Source: Pirellulaceae bacterium (GTDB lineage Bacteria > Planctomycetota > Planctomycetia > Pirellulales > Pirellulaceae). Taken from it: a stretch of DNA of 64,000 nt. Of this stretch, positions 1 through 8,691 are shown piece after piece; within the stretch, counting starts at the first letter, position 1; every line of letters begins with the position of its first letter. The notes under the pieces were generated by a model, which saw only the letters and a program-made list of their open reading frames with translations, was not told the origin of the DNA and did no database searches. A program made the position numbers and the translations under genes. The stretch lies in the NCBI GenBank assembly GCA_019636385.1, contig JAHBXT010000007.1, positions 62,001-126,000 of the forward strand, read 5' to 3'.

Positions 1-1
1 C

Positions 2-58
2 CGCTGGGCGGAGCGGTTAGGAATAACCCAAAGACTGGCTCAAGCTCCGGCCGTTTGA
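2..58 (+). CDS. possible C-terminal end of an upstream gene (partial)
   Basis: An open frame enters from the left edge and stops at TGA 56-58, giving 18 residues that end LAQAPAV. It is too short to identify. It is listed because the next gene starts 24 bases later on the same strand, which would suit an operon, but it could equally be chance. Confidence 0.25.
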   Translation, partial: RWAERLGITQRLAQAPAV

Positions 59-82
59 GCCGTATTGAACTAACGTAACTAA

Positions 83-1531
83 GTGCGCAAAAAAACCAAC
101 ACATCGTTTCGAGGAGATGTCCTACGTTTGGCTTCAGGCACCGGAGTGGCTCAAGCAGTTGGATTGGCTGCTGCGCCAATTCTTACGCGACTGTTCGCAC
201 CTGACGCCTTTGGCCAGTCCGCCATGTTTGCGACCATTGTCAGCGTGTTATGTATTGTTGCTTCATTGGGTTACGAGTATGCGATTGTGTCGCCAAAGTC
301 GGATAGGCTGGCCGCCAATCTTCTGGTTGCGGTCATGCTGGTTTGCACCGCTGTCGTCGTCCTGATTCTTGCACCTCTAACGATCTTCTTAGGCACACCA
401 ATTCTTTCCGGCCTGCGGATGACAGAGCTAGCTGGGGTTATATGGCTGATGCCGATTGCCGTTTGGCTTCATGGAACCTATCAAGCGTTGAACTATTGGA
501 ATGTTCGTTCAAAGTATTTTACGCGACTATCTATCTCTCAGGTCACTGCCACTGCAACTTCTAACGGAACGAACTTAGGATTCGGATTCGCGGGGTACGC
601 AACCGGCGCGTACATGATCAGCGCGCAGATCACTGGGCAAGCCATTGCGACCATCGTCTTAGGTGCCCAGATCTTGCGGGATGATGGAAGATTCATTGCA
701 TCGTGCTTGTCCGGCCGAGCAATGAAGCATCTCCTGGGCAAATACAAAAACTTTCCGCTGTATTACACCGGTGCAAACTTGGTCCGGACGGTCTCTTCCT
801 CTCTTGTAATCTTTTTGCTAGCAGCTTCATTTTCCCCCGCGATCCTAGGCTTTTACTCCCTTGCTTTGCGATTATTGCTCGCTCCTGTAGGCCTGCTTGG
901 GGGAGCAATTTCCCGAGTGTTTCATGAGAAGGCGGCGGTGGCAAGCCTGGATGGCACGCTGCCGGTCCTGGTAACAAGCACCTTTGGGCAGCTCGCCAAT
1001 CTTGGCGTTTATCCCATCATGCTTACCGGCATTTTTGCCGAGGAATTGTTCAGCTTTGTTTTCGGTGACAGGTGGATCGAAGCAGGATTGTACGCAGCCA
1101 TTCTCAGCCCCTATGTAGCCCTGCAGTTCATTACTGCACCCATCGGCATTCTCACTGCCGTCTTGCAACTTCAGCGATTCTCTCTAATTTTTAATTCACT
1201 CGTGTTAGTCTCTACGGCGTCAGGACTGGTCATCGCTGGCTACGTCGGAAACGCAGTACTAGCCGTCGCGCTTGTGTCCATAATTGGCAGTGCCACTTAT
1301 ATTATCAAGTCAGTACTGATCAATCGCTATGCGGGCGTACCGGCTAGGCAGACACTGTCGATCGCTCTCAAACCCTTTCTGCCTGTTTGTTTTATCCTGT
1401 TTCTCTATACCATCTCCAAACAGGCTGATTTTAACAGGCTAGCGTACATCGCCATCTATGCCGTTCTAATGGCTGGAAGCTTCCTCTATTTCTATCGCCA
1501 TTCCCGGCGGCGTATGAGCACTAGCAAATGA
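83..1531 (+). CDS. Wzx-type polysaccharide flippase (oligosaccharide flippase family)
   Basis: This 482-residue, very hydrophobic protein has about 12-14 predicted membrane segments. Its N-terminus (GDVLRLASGTGVAQAVGLAAAP, then LTRLFAP) is typical of the polysaccharide-transporter/MATE-like flippases that move undecaprenyl-linked repeat units across the inner membrane. The length matches the family. The start is GTG at 83, with no obvious Shine-Dalgarno. The gene overlaps the next one by four bases (ATGA). As the first gene of the glycan locus it is the probable repeat-unit exporter. The family call is firm; the substrate cannot be told. Confidence 0.85.
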   Translation: MRKKTNTSFRGDVLRLASGTGVAQAVGLAAAPILTRLFAPDAFGQSAMFATIVSVLCIVASLGYEYAIVSPKSDRLAANLLVAVMLVCTAVVVLILAPLTIFLGTPILSGLRMTELAGVIWLMPIAVWLHGTYQALNYWNVRSKYFTRLSISQVTATATSNGTNLGFGFAGYATGAYMISAQITGQAIATIVLGAQILRDDGRFIASCLSGRAMKHLLGKYKNFPLYYTGANLVRTVSSSLVIFLLAASFSPAILGFYSLALRLLLAPVGLLGGAISRVFHEKAAVASLDGTLPVLVTSTFGQLANLGVYPIMLTGIFAEELFSFVFGDRWIEAGLYAAILSPYVALQFITAPIGILTAVLQLQRFSLIFNSLVLVSTASGLVIAGYVGNAVLAVALVSIIGSATYIIKSVLINRYAGVPARQTLSIALKPFLPVCFILFLYTISKQADFNRLAYIAIYAVLMAGSFLYFYRHSRRRMSTSK

Positions 1532-2502
1532 CCATTCAAGTGAGAGAACTGGCAAGGACTGACTGGAAACGCTTCTTTTCATTGAACGAAACCAGCCCTC
1601 AGGGTTCAGTCTTCTGCACTGAATCTTGGGTGGACACCGTGTCCGGTGTTTTACATAGGAAGCAAGAACCTAAGATTTACATCGCTGAAAAAAATGGCGA
1701 GATTCTGGCTGGCTGTCTGGTCATGGCCAACTTGGAACGGCGAACAAGTTTTCGCGATTTGCCTTTCACTCCGTACACGGGAGTGATCATGGACCACGCT
1801 GTCAGCGACCTCAATCTAATTCGAGCGATTGAAAATGCGTTTATTGACACATTGATCAAACCTCATTCCTTTCAGCTTAAGCTCAGTCCAGACTACTTGG
1901 ATCCAAGACAATTCCTGTGGAAGCGAGTGAACCTCAACCCCCTTTGGACCTTTAGAATCACCAAAGATCATTGGCAACGGCATAGAGAAAAAATAAAAAC
2001 TGAAAAGTGCATTGACCAGGTGGAACCCCAGACTGTCTGCCAATCGAACGATGCTGCACTTTTACAATCGCTATGGAGAATGACGTATACTCCTAGAGAC
2101 AGTACGCTGTCTGATAGGTTTCTGGCACACGCCATCAAATGTCAGTGGGCCAGATTCTACATATGTCGCGATGTCAGTGGAGAACCGTGTTGTGGAATGC
2201 TATATCTGCGGTATCGCAATATTGGATATGGCTGTGCAACCTTTCACAATGGCAAGATTGGTAGGGAATATGATCGCCTGCGCTTTCACGTCCTCGACAC
2301 AGAATTGAATGGGCAGATTGACGTATTCGATTGGTGCGGGGCAAACGTCCCCTCGCGGAATACTTATAAGGCAGACTTCATGCCCCTCCTGACTCCGTAC
2401 TATCAATTGGTGCATGGCACAGGTTCGCCAGACCTAGGATGGCTCGTCAGTCAAAGGGCAAAACTTGGTGTACTCTTGAAGAAGGTGGGGCTTAGGAAAT
2501 AG
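1528..2502 (+). CDS. FemAB/GNAT-like acyltransferase
   Basis: A 324-residue soluble protein with the layout of FemAB-type (double GNAT fold) acyltransferases. An N-terminal part (FCTESWVDTVSGV, then KIYIAEKNGEILAGCLVM) resembles the first GNAT half. The C-terminal half has CGMLYLRYRNIGYGCATFHNG followed by DWCGANVPSRNTYKADFM, the usual glycine-containing acceptor segment. It probably transfers an acyl or aminoacyl group to a sugar or lipid-linked intermediate. The start ATG overlaps the flippase stop by four bases, implying coupled translation. Substrate unknown. Confidence 0.65.
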   Translation: MTIQVRELARTDWKRFFSLNETSPQGSVFCTESWVDTVSGVLHRKQEPKIYIAEKNGEILAGCLVMANLERRTSFRDLPFTPYTGVIMDHAVSDLNLIRAIENAFIDTLIKPHSFQLKLSPDYLDPRQFLWKRVNLNPLWTFRITKDHWQRHREKIKTEKCIDQVEPQTVCQSNDAALLQSLWRMTYTPRDSTLSDRFLAHAIKCQWARFYICRDVSGEPCCGMLYLRYRNIGYGCATFHNGKIGREYDRLRFHVLDTELNGQIDVFDWCGANVPSRNTYKADFMPLLTPYYQLVHGTGSPDLGWLVSQRAKLGVLLKKVGLRK

Positions 2503-2505
2503 TTT

Positions 2506-3858
2506 ATGACCAAAATCTTAGTAACAGGCCTATGCCTCAGTCGAAATCTGGGCGGCCCAGCCATGGGCCTCACCTTGGTGGATCAGCTTCGAAAGCACTT
2601 CGGTGATGCACTTGAATTCAAATTTGCAGTGTCTGCTGAAGCCTTCGAAGAAGAGTCACGCTGGGCGGAGCATTATGGATTGAAAGCCGTTCGGCGCGAT
2701 TCGATGTTTTTTTACTGGCTTCAGACCAGCAAAATCGTGCGGTGCATACGCGGGGTGAAGAGAATCGTTCGGGCACTCCGACAGCGCAAGAGCGTGATTG
2801 CTGAACTGCGCATGGCGGCCCCTTGGGATATTCACCAAGTCCATAAAGAATACCTGGCTGCCTTCCAATGGGCAGACTTGGTTATCGACATGTCAGGCAT
2901 TAGCTATGTTGGCGATGGAGTGGCTAGTCCGCTGGCGGCAATTCATAGCTACAGCAGCCTGTACTATTCACAACGAGCCGGCAAACCCTTCGCTCGGTTC
3001 ATTCAATCGTTTGGCCCATTCGACAACTGGTTGGTCAGATATGTAGCTAAAAAAGAGTTTGCAAAGCTGCCCTTTATTCCTGCGCGGGGCAATCATAGTG
3101 CAGAATTCTGCCGACGCATTGTGGCGGATACCTCGAAAGTCCACGCGTTTCCTGATTCTGCTATTCTCCTTCCTGCAAACTTCACTTGGGCTACAGATTT
3201 TCTTAAGAAAAACAATCTCTCGCAGAAAGAATATGTGATCGTTTCTCCAAGTGCTGTGATTCACGCCAGCATTCGTGGAGCAGTCGGCGGAAGCGTCGGC
3301 AGTAAACACGTCGAAGCTATGGCCAAAATTTGCATGGGATTGATTGAGCGGGGTGAACAGATTGTCTTTCTCCCCCATATGTATTCACAGAATTTGCGCG
3401 AATGCGATCGACAGGTTGCTCGGTTGGTAGCTGCCCGTATCCCCAAAGGCAAGTGGTTGATTGTCGAGGAAGATATCGATCCCATGATGGCCAAAGGCCT
3501 AATTGCAACTTCAAAGTATGCGATCGTATCGAGGTATCATGCGCTGGTGGCCGCACTGTCAACAGGAGTTGATGTCATCACGGTAGGATGGAATATTAAG
3601 TACCAAGACATGATGGAGTATTATGGCAAGGAGCGATACGCCGTAGACATGCGGCAGCATGAACCTCAGGAACTCGCAGACCGAGTTCGTGCTCTCGCGG
3701 ATGACTTTGGCAAGCCGCTATCTAAGACAGAAGACGAAAAATTCAGGCACATGCAGAAAGACGCCGAGCAACGGGTTCATGATGCTTTCAAACTGTTGTT
3801 TGACTGGATGGAAAATGTACGACCACACAGTCAGGCAGGAGTGAGACTCAATGGTTGA
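2506..3858 (+). CDS. polysaccharide pyruvyl transferase family protein
   Basis: The 450-residue protein matches the pyruvyl-transferase (CsaB/ExoV-like) family. It opens with TKILVTGLCLSRNLGGPAMG, has DLVIDMSGISYVGDG near residue 125 (the family D-x-S-G motif), FIQSFGPF near 165, and a C-terminal segment with KYAIVSRYHALVAALSTGV around residue 330-350. Such enzymes add ketal-linked pyruvate from PEP to sugars, giving the polymer negative charge. It sits three bases after the preceding gene and overlaps the following methyltransferase by eight bases. Some members have other substrates, so only the family is certain. Confidence 0.8.
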   Translation: MTKILVTGLCLSRNLGGPAMGLTLVDQLRKHFGDALEFKFAVSAEAFEEESRWAEHYGLKAVRRDSMFFYWLQTSKIVRCIRGVKRIVRALRQRKSVIAELRMAAPWDIHQVHKEYLAAFQWADLVIDMSGISYVGDGVASPLAAIHSYSSLYYSQRAGKPFARFIQSFGPFDNWLVRYVAKKEFAKLPFIPARGNHSAEFCRRIVADTSKVHAFPDSAILLPANFTWATDFLKKNNLSQKEYVIVSPSAVIHASIRGAVGGSVGSKHVEAMAKICMGLIERGEQIVFLPHMYSQNLRECDRQVARLVAARIPKGKWLIVEEDIDPMMAKGLIATSKYAIVSRYHALVAALSTGVDVITVGWNIKYQDMMEYYGKERYAVDMRQHEPQELADRVRALADDFGKPLSKTEDEKFRHMQKDAEQRVHDAFKLLFDWMENVRPHSQAGVRLNG

Positions 3859-4591
3859 TGAGTCAATCGACCGAGAACAGATTAAATCGATCTATCAAGA
3901 GTGGTTTCGTCAACCAACGTTACTTTCTGCCCACGACGCGCAACTCCAGTATTTACTGGCAATCCTACCTGAAGATCAAAGCGTTGCGATCCTGGACGCA
4001 GGTTGTGGCGATGGTCGGTACAGTCAGTACCTGCGTTCGCGGGGTTATGCCAACATTATGGCGGTAGATTTGTTTGCCAAGTCACCGGTGGATGATCTAC
4101 CATATCGCTCCGCAAGTATCGACGCACTGCCCTTTGAGAATGAGTCGTTTGATGTCGTGTTTTCAAATTCTGTCGTATATTATGCCGATCCGCCGGGGAG
4201 AGCATTAGCCGAATTCGCGCGTGTTTTGAAGCCGGGAGGGACGCTCATGTTCACGGCGCATACGAAGTGGTCCTTATTCACTCTGCAAAGGGTGATCAAG
4301 CGAGACGTTCTAAAAAGTAAAGCGGTGTCGCATTTGACCGGTGTCAAATTTTATTCTGCCGAGTATTATAATAGAGCTTTGCGAGCACAGGGGTTTGAGG
4401 TGTGCTTGAGAGATGGATGGCGATGTTCATTCCTAGCATATCCGACTTATCTATATGCATCGGCTATTCTGAATAAAGTTGCGGGCTTTCGACTGCCTGA
4501 GATTCGGCCATTTATGAGCAGAGCAAGGTGGATCGGTAAGTTGAAGAGTGAATTCGCCTACCATTCGGTATTTATCGCCAAGAAGCCTTAG
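3851..4591 (+). CDS. class I SAM-dependent methyltransferase
   Basis: At 246 residues this has the Rossmann-type methyltransferase motifs: motif I AILDAGCGDGRYSQYL near residue 47, an acidic residue in NIMAVDLF, the INALPFENESFDVVFSNSV-type motif (here IDALPFENESFDVVFSNS) and LKPGGTLMFTAH. This is the Methyltransf_11 pattern. The ATG lies inside the end of the pyruvyl-transferase gene (eight-base overlap), so the two are probably co-translated. Likely O- or N-methylation of a glycan intermediate; the acceptor is unknown. Confidence 0.8.
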   Translation: MVDESIDREQIKSIYQEWFRQPTLLSAHDAQLQYLLAILPEDQSVAILDAGCGDGRYSQYLRSRGYANIMAVDLFAKSPVDDLPYRSASIDALPFENESFDVVFSNSVVYYADPPGRALAEFARVLKPGGTLMFTAHTKWSLFTLQRVIKRDVLKSKAVSHLTGVKFYSAEYYNRALRAQGFEVCLRDGWRCSFLAYPTYLYASAILNKVAGFRLPEIRPFMSRARWIGKLKSEFAYHSVFIAKKP

Positions 4592-4595
4592 CTAA

Positions 4596-4865
4596 GTGAG
4601 GAATGCCACCACTTTTCTTGTCATGGATGTTACCTGCTGTCGCAACGATATGCTTGAGACTAACGTTGATACTAAGTTTGACCGAAGCGACGCGTTCGGC
4701 AGCAATGCGCTACTTCAATCTTCCACGTTTCGCCTGCAAGTTATTGAAGACAACGCCGAAGTTCATAGAAATATGCACATGTTCATGAAGTGGTGCATTG
4801 CGGAGGCGGAGGCGGGCAAGAAGTTAGTTGACGACGCAAGCCACAATCTGGGGAGCGTTCGTTAG
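4596..4865 (+). CDS. possible small protein of unknown function
   Basis: An 89-codon frame starts at GTG, four bases after the methyltransferase stop, and ends at TAG 4863-4865, whose last base is the G of the next gene's GTG. It fills the gap exactly, which argues for a real gene. The protein (MRNATTFLVMDVTCCRNDML at its start) has no family I recognise, and its C-terminal third looks helical (EAEAGKKLVDDAS). It could also be untranslated spacer. Confidence 0.35.
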   Translation: MRNATTFLVMDVTCCRNDMLETNVDTKFDRSDAFGSNALLQSSTFRLQVIEDNAEVHRNMHMFMKWCIAEAEAGKKLVDDASHNLGSVR

Positions 4866-6253
4866 TGCTCGTAATCGCGTCATCAAACGCTGGGTCGCCC
4901 AATGTTTTGTACGCTGCCAGCCGAGTTTTCGACGAGGCTTTAGGTCTACCGTGGAGAGCGGAAGCAGCAGAGATACCAGACTTTCGAATCAGGCTTGAGG
5001 GTGCAACTGGTGAAGTCCGTCTACCGGATGTTTTCTTTCGACGAGCCGAAGCCGATTGGCTGAGCCCTGATAGTCTTCCCGTGGAGCCGCTTCAGAAGTG
5101 GGACAGTCGTGAAATCACGTCCGAGATTTCGCTAGTGCACCCCGTCGTTCCGGTGATATTCGGTGCACCACATCCTCAGACGCAGGTAAATTCAGAATGC
5201 ATCACGCTGCCAATTGATATCCTTGGCTCAACTTTCTTCATGTTATCCCGTTACGAGGAGGCGGTCCTCGCGGATCGTGATGAACACGATCGGTTTCCGG
5301 CAACGGCATCGTTGGCCTACCAGGCTGGTTTTTTAGATCGCCCAATCATCGACGAATACATCGAAATCCTCTGGGAGGCAATGAAGCGGCTGTGGCCGGG
5401 GCTTAAGCGGAAGCCCAGAAGTCGCACAATCCGGGTAACTTGTGATGTTGATAGTCCATACGCTGTGGATTATTCCGGACGCTCCATGGTGCGTGGGCTG
5501 GTCAATGATTTGGTTAAGCAAAAAACTCCTGGCCTGGCACTTCAAAACCTATACACACGCTTAAGAGCGCTGTGCGGCAATTTTTCGGGCGATCCCCATT
5601 TGGAGAAGATCCAGTGGATGATGGATGAAAACGAGCGGGCGGGCAACCGTGTAGCATTCTACTTTCTGACCGACTGCAAGTATCCGGGACTGGACGGACG
5701 ATATCGCATCGGCCAGCCAGTGATCCGCAAGCTCTTACGGCAGATATATGATCGAGGTCATGAAATCGGTCTGCATCCCAGTTACGCCACCTATCTGAAT
5801 TCCCAACAGACCACACACGAAGCAGAATTATTGCGCCGTACACTTGAGGAGGAGGGAATTCCATCAGCAGGACTTGGAGGACGCCAACATTACCTGCGTT
5901 GGCGCACTCCGACCACCGCCCGCAACTGGGAAATGGCTGACATGGCCTATGATTCGACGTTATCGTATGCCGACCGAGCCGGGTTCCGCTGTGGCACCAG
6001 TCGCGAGTTTACAATGTACGATGTCGAGCAACGTCGGCCAATGAAGCTCAAGCAGCGCCCGCTGATACTTATGGAATGCTCGGTGATCGCGGAGCGGTAC
6101 ATGGCGCTGGGCTATACCGATGAAGCCTTAGCATACATGCGGTCATTGAAGGAGCGAGCCCTGTCGATCGGTGGCGAATTCACTTTGCTGTGGCACAATT
6201 CGTTTTTCTTGAATCCGGCAGCAGATTGCTTTTACCAGGATATGATTCAGTGA
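4865..6253 (+). CDS. polysaccharide deacetylase family protein with N-terminal DUF7033-like domain
   Basis: The 462-residue protein has an N-terminal region (about 1-170, with LPIDILGSTFFMLSRYEE) like that found in front of NodB domains in sugar deacetylases. A NodB-fold part follows: RVTCDVDSPY near residue 190 supplies the metal/catalytic aspartates, GHEIGLHPSYATY near 300 the histidine motif, and FTLLWHNSFF near 445 the closing motif. It is predicted to remove N- or O-acetyl groups from the polymer or a precursor. There is no signal peptide, so cytoplasmic action on precursors is possible. The start is GTG overlapping the preceding stop; an internal start cannot be excluded. Confidence 0.75.
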   Translation: MLVIASSNAGSPNVLYAASRVFDEALGLPWRAEAAEIPDFRIRLEGATGEVRLPDVFFRRAEADWLSPDSLPVEPLQKWDSREITSEISLVHPVVPVIFGAPHPQTQVNSECITLPIDILGSTFFMLSRYEEAVLADRDEHDRFPATASLAYQAGFLDRPIIDEYIEILWEAMKRLWPGLKRKPRSRTIRVTCDVDSPYAVDYSGRSMVRGLVNDLVKQKTPGLALQNLYTRLRALCGNFSGDPHLEKIQWMMDENERAGNRVAFYFLTDCKYPGLDGRYRIGQPVIRKLLRQIYDRGHEIGLHPSYATYLNSQQTTHEAELLRRTLEEEGIPSAGLGGRQHYLRWRTPTTARNWEMADMAYDSTLSYADRAGFRCGTSREFTMYDVEQRRPMKLKQRPLILMECSVIAERYMALGYTDEALAYMRSLKERALSIGGEFTLLWHNSFFLNPAADCFYQDMIQ

Positions 6254-6266
6254 TTACCGGAATGAC

Positions 6267-7373
6267 ATGTTAGTTGCCACGATCATCGGCGCGCGCCCTC
6301 AGTTCATTAAAGCGGCTGTAGTGTCGCGCGCCATTGCTGTGTACTCAGGCCAACATCCAAGTGCCTTGCGTGAGGTTATCATCCACACTGGGCAGCACTT
6401 TGACGCCAATATGTCGGATGTGTTTTTCGACGAACTGGATATTCCTCGCCCAGACCATCACTTGGGTATCGGTGGTGGAAGTCACGGTCAAAATACCGGT
6501 CGTATGATCGAAGCCCTCGAGGCGATTCTAATCCAGCAGCGCCCCAACTGGGTATTGATCTACGGCGATACCGACTCGACGTTGGCTGGGGCCTTGGCTG
6601 CGGTCAAGTTACACATACCGGTGGCGCATGTGGAAGCCGGCCTACGCAGCTTCAATCGACGTATGCCGGAAGAGATCAATCGCGTCCTGGCAGACCATGC
6701 CTCCGACTTGCTGCTCACTCCCACAGACACCGCTACACGGAATTTGGTTGGTGAAGGTCTCAGCGGAGACAAGGTGCTGCAAGTTGGCGATGTGATGTAT
6801 GACGCGGCACTCTACTATGGTCAAAGGGCACAGAAGACGAGCCGCATCATAGGACAACTTGAACTACAAGAACACCGATTCATCCTGGCCACAATCCATC
6901 GCGCTGAAAATACGGACGACCGCAATCATCTAGGCGAGATTTTATCCGGGCTGAGTACGAGTACGCTGCCTGTTGTACTACCCATTCATCCGCGCACTCG
7001 CAAGCGGCTGACCGATTTTGGAATAGCCCTGCCAGAAAACATTAAATTGATCGATCCTGTCGGCTACCTAGACATGGTGCGACTGGAGTGCTCGGCTGCA
7101 CTGATCGTTACCGACAGCGGCGGAGTCCAAAAAGAGGCCTTCTTCCATCGCGTGCCCTGCGTGACGGTCCGCAATGAAACCGAGTGGGTGGAGACTGTCG
7201 CGTCAGGCTGGAATCGACTGACCGGTGCTAACGGCCAGAGAATTGCCAAGGCACTAGTAGATTTTGCGGCACCGACGGAAGTGTCTCACAACTTTTATGG
7301 CCATGGGGATGCAGGCGGTAGTATTGTTCGCTGCTTGATTGAACGTAACCGTGCGGGCCAGTCAGCGTCCTAA
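6267..7373 (+). CDS. wecB: UDP-N-acetylglucosamine 2-epimerase (non-hydrolysing)
   Basis: At 368 residues this is a full-length match to the WecB/MnaA family: IIGARPQFIKA at the N-terminus, IIHTGQHFD near residue 40, YGDTDSTLAGALAA, VEAGLRSFNRRMPEE, ILATIHRAENTDD near 210, and ITDSGG-type TDSGGVQKEAFF near 280. It interconverts UDP-GlcNAc and UDP-ManNAc in the cytoplasm, so the glycan probably contains ManNAc or a derivative such as ManNAcA, ManN or 2,3-diamino sugars. The stop TAA shares its last base with the ATG of the next glycosyltransferase. Confidence 0.92.
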   Translation: MLVATIIGARPQFIKAAVVSRAIAVYSGQHPSALREVIIHTGQHFDANMSDVFFDELDIPRPDHHLGIGGGSHGQNTGRMIEALEAILIQQRPNWVLIYGDTDSTLAGALAAVKLHIPVAHVEAGLRSFNRRMPEEINRVLADHASDLLLTPTDTATRNLVGEGLSGDKVLQVGDVMYDAALYYGQRAQKTSRIIGQLELQEHRFILATIHRAENTDDRNHLGEILSGLSTSTLPVVLPIHPRTRKRLTDFGIALPENIKLIDPVGYLDMVRLECSAALIVTDSGGVQKEAFFHRVPCVTVRNETEWVETVASGWNRLTGANGQRIAKALVDFAAPTEVSHNFYGHGDAGGSIVRCLIERNRAGQSAS

Positions 7374-8677
7374 TGCAAACCAGCCCTGCAGAACAGCCCC
7401 AGACACTGCGTCTGCTGCTGGTGGCCTATCCGTTTCCGCCTTCACCGGCTATCGGGGCGGTGCGTGCCTGGGCAATGGCTAAGTACTTGTCGCGACTTGG
7501 TTGGCAAGTCACCGTACTGACACCGCGTCCAGCAGACTCCATGGGAGCAGACGCCATACAGGCGGCAGACGAGCAATGTCAGCGCGAGAATATTCATCGA
7601 CTATTTGCCGGTCACCAGTTTTGGCCACCCACTCAGTCGTGGACTAAACAGCCTGGGCGATGGGGAAGCTATTTACTCCAAAGACTCTTGTCGAAACTCC
7701 TTGGACCATTCGGACTTAATCCAACGGAAATGTGGTGGCTGGCCTGCCGTCGGTCGCTCGGTCGAATTTGCCAAGGCAGCTTTGACGTGGTGCTGACTAC
7801 CGGATCGCCCTTCTACCCGTTTCAAGCTGTGCAGCATTTTGCAGCCAAGCACAAGATTCCGTTCGTCTTGGACTACCGAGACCCCTGGACGGCCAACAAT
7901 TTGACCCCCACGAAAATTCAGCGATCCTTGCGGCGACTTGAGAATCGAGTTGTTGCCGACGCTGCAGAAGTTGTGATGATTTCGCCGTCTCAGGCGCTGT
8001 GGCAGGCGCAGCATGTGCGTCTGAACCGCTCGGCTGCTGTCATCCATAACGGCTACGATCCAGAGCAGTTACACAACGTCCAGGCAACTCAGTTCTCGGA
8101 CTTGGCCATTGTATACACCGGTGAGTTTTACCCTGGGCAACGCGAAATCGATCCTATAATTAAGGTGATTGTTCGAGCTAATGAATTTCTGGGCTCTTCA
8201 AGTCGACCAATCCGCCTACACTATTATGGCCGAGCAGGGGATTACGTGAACGACAAGGCGACTCAGTACGGAGCTCAGGCGTTGGTCGAGTGCCATGGTC
8301 GCGTTCCCCGCAGCCAAGCGTTGGCCGCTGTCAAGGGTTCGCACCTAACAGCCGTGATCGCTGGCATCGCCGATCAAGCTGACCTGGACGAGCGTGGAAT
8401 CGTTACCGGCAAGATTTTTGAACCCTTGGGTTTGGGCGTTCCCATCCTGCTGATTGCACCAGAAGGCAACGATGCGGCCGCCATTTTGGAGGAGACTGGT
8501 GCGGGTCGCAGCTTTCGGGCTTCGCAGATTGAAGAAATGGCAGGCTGGCTGGTCGAGCAAGCTAGCATCTCCAAACCTCGACAACTCACTCCACCAGCCA
8601 ATTACGCTTGGCCGCATTTGGCGTCTAAATTGGACGTAATCCTGCGACAAGTCATTGATCGGCAGTTTAATCTCTAG
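7373..8677 (+). CDS. GT4-type glycosyltransferase
   Basis: A 434-residue GT-B-fold enzyme. The N-terminal domain starts LRLLLVAYPFPPSPAIGAVRAW and contains VVLTTGSPFYPFQAVQ and FVLDYRDPWTAN. The C-terminal domain carries IVYTGEFYPGQREIDP and the donor-binding region GKIFEPLGLGVPILLIAPEG near residue 350. Retaining GT4 enzymes transfer sugars from nucleotide donors to lipid-linked glycans at the inner face of the membrane. It overlaps wecB by one base. Donor and acceptor cannot be inferred. Confidence 0.8.
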   Translation: MQTSPAEQPQTLRLLLVAYPFPPSPAIGAVRAWAMAKYLSRLGWQVTVLTPRPADSMGADAIQAADEQCQRENIHRLFAGHQFWPPTQSWTKQPGRWGSYLLQRLLSKLLGPFGLNPTEMWWLACRRSLGRICQGSFDVVLTTGSPFYPFQAVQHFAAKHKIPFVLDYRDPWTANNLTPTKIQRSLRRLENRVVADAAEVVMISPSQALWQAQHVRLNRSAAVIHNGYDPEQLHNVQATQFSDLAIVYTGEFYPGQREIDPIIKVIVRANEFLGSSSRPIRLHYYGRAGDYVNDKATQYGAQALVECHGRVPRSQALAAVKGSHLTAVIAGIADQADLDERGIVTGKIFEPLGLGVPILLIAPEGNDAAAILEETGAGRSFRASQIEEMAGWLVEQASISKPRQLTPPANYAWPHLASKLDVILRQVIDRQFNL

Positions 8678-8691
8678 GAGCAAGTAGAGCC

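Noticed and set aside
872..1168. 98-codon antisense frame within the flippase gene
   Set aside because: It is a shadow of the flippase reading frame, lacking a ribosome-binding site and any family match.
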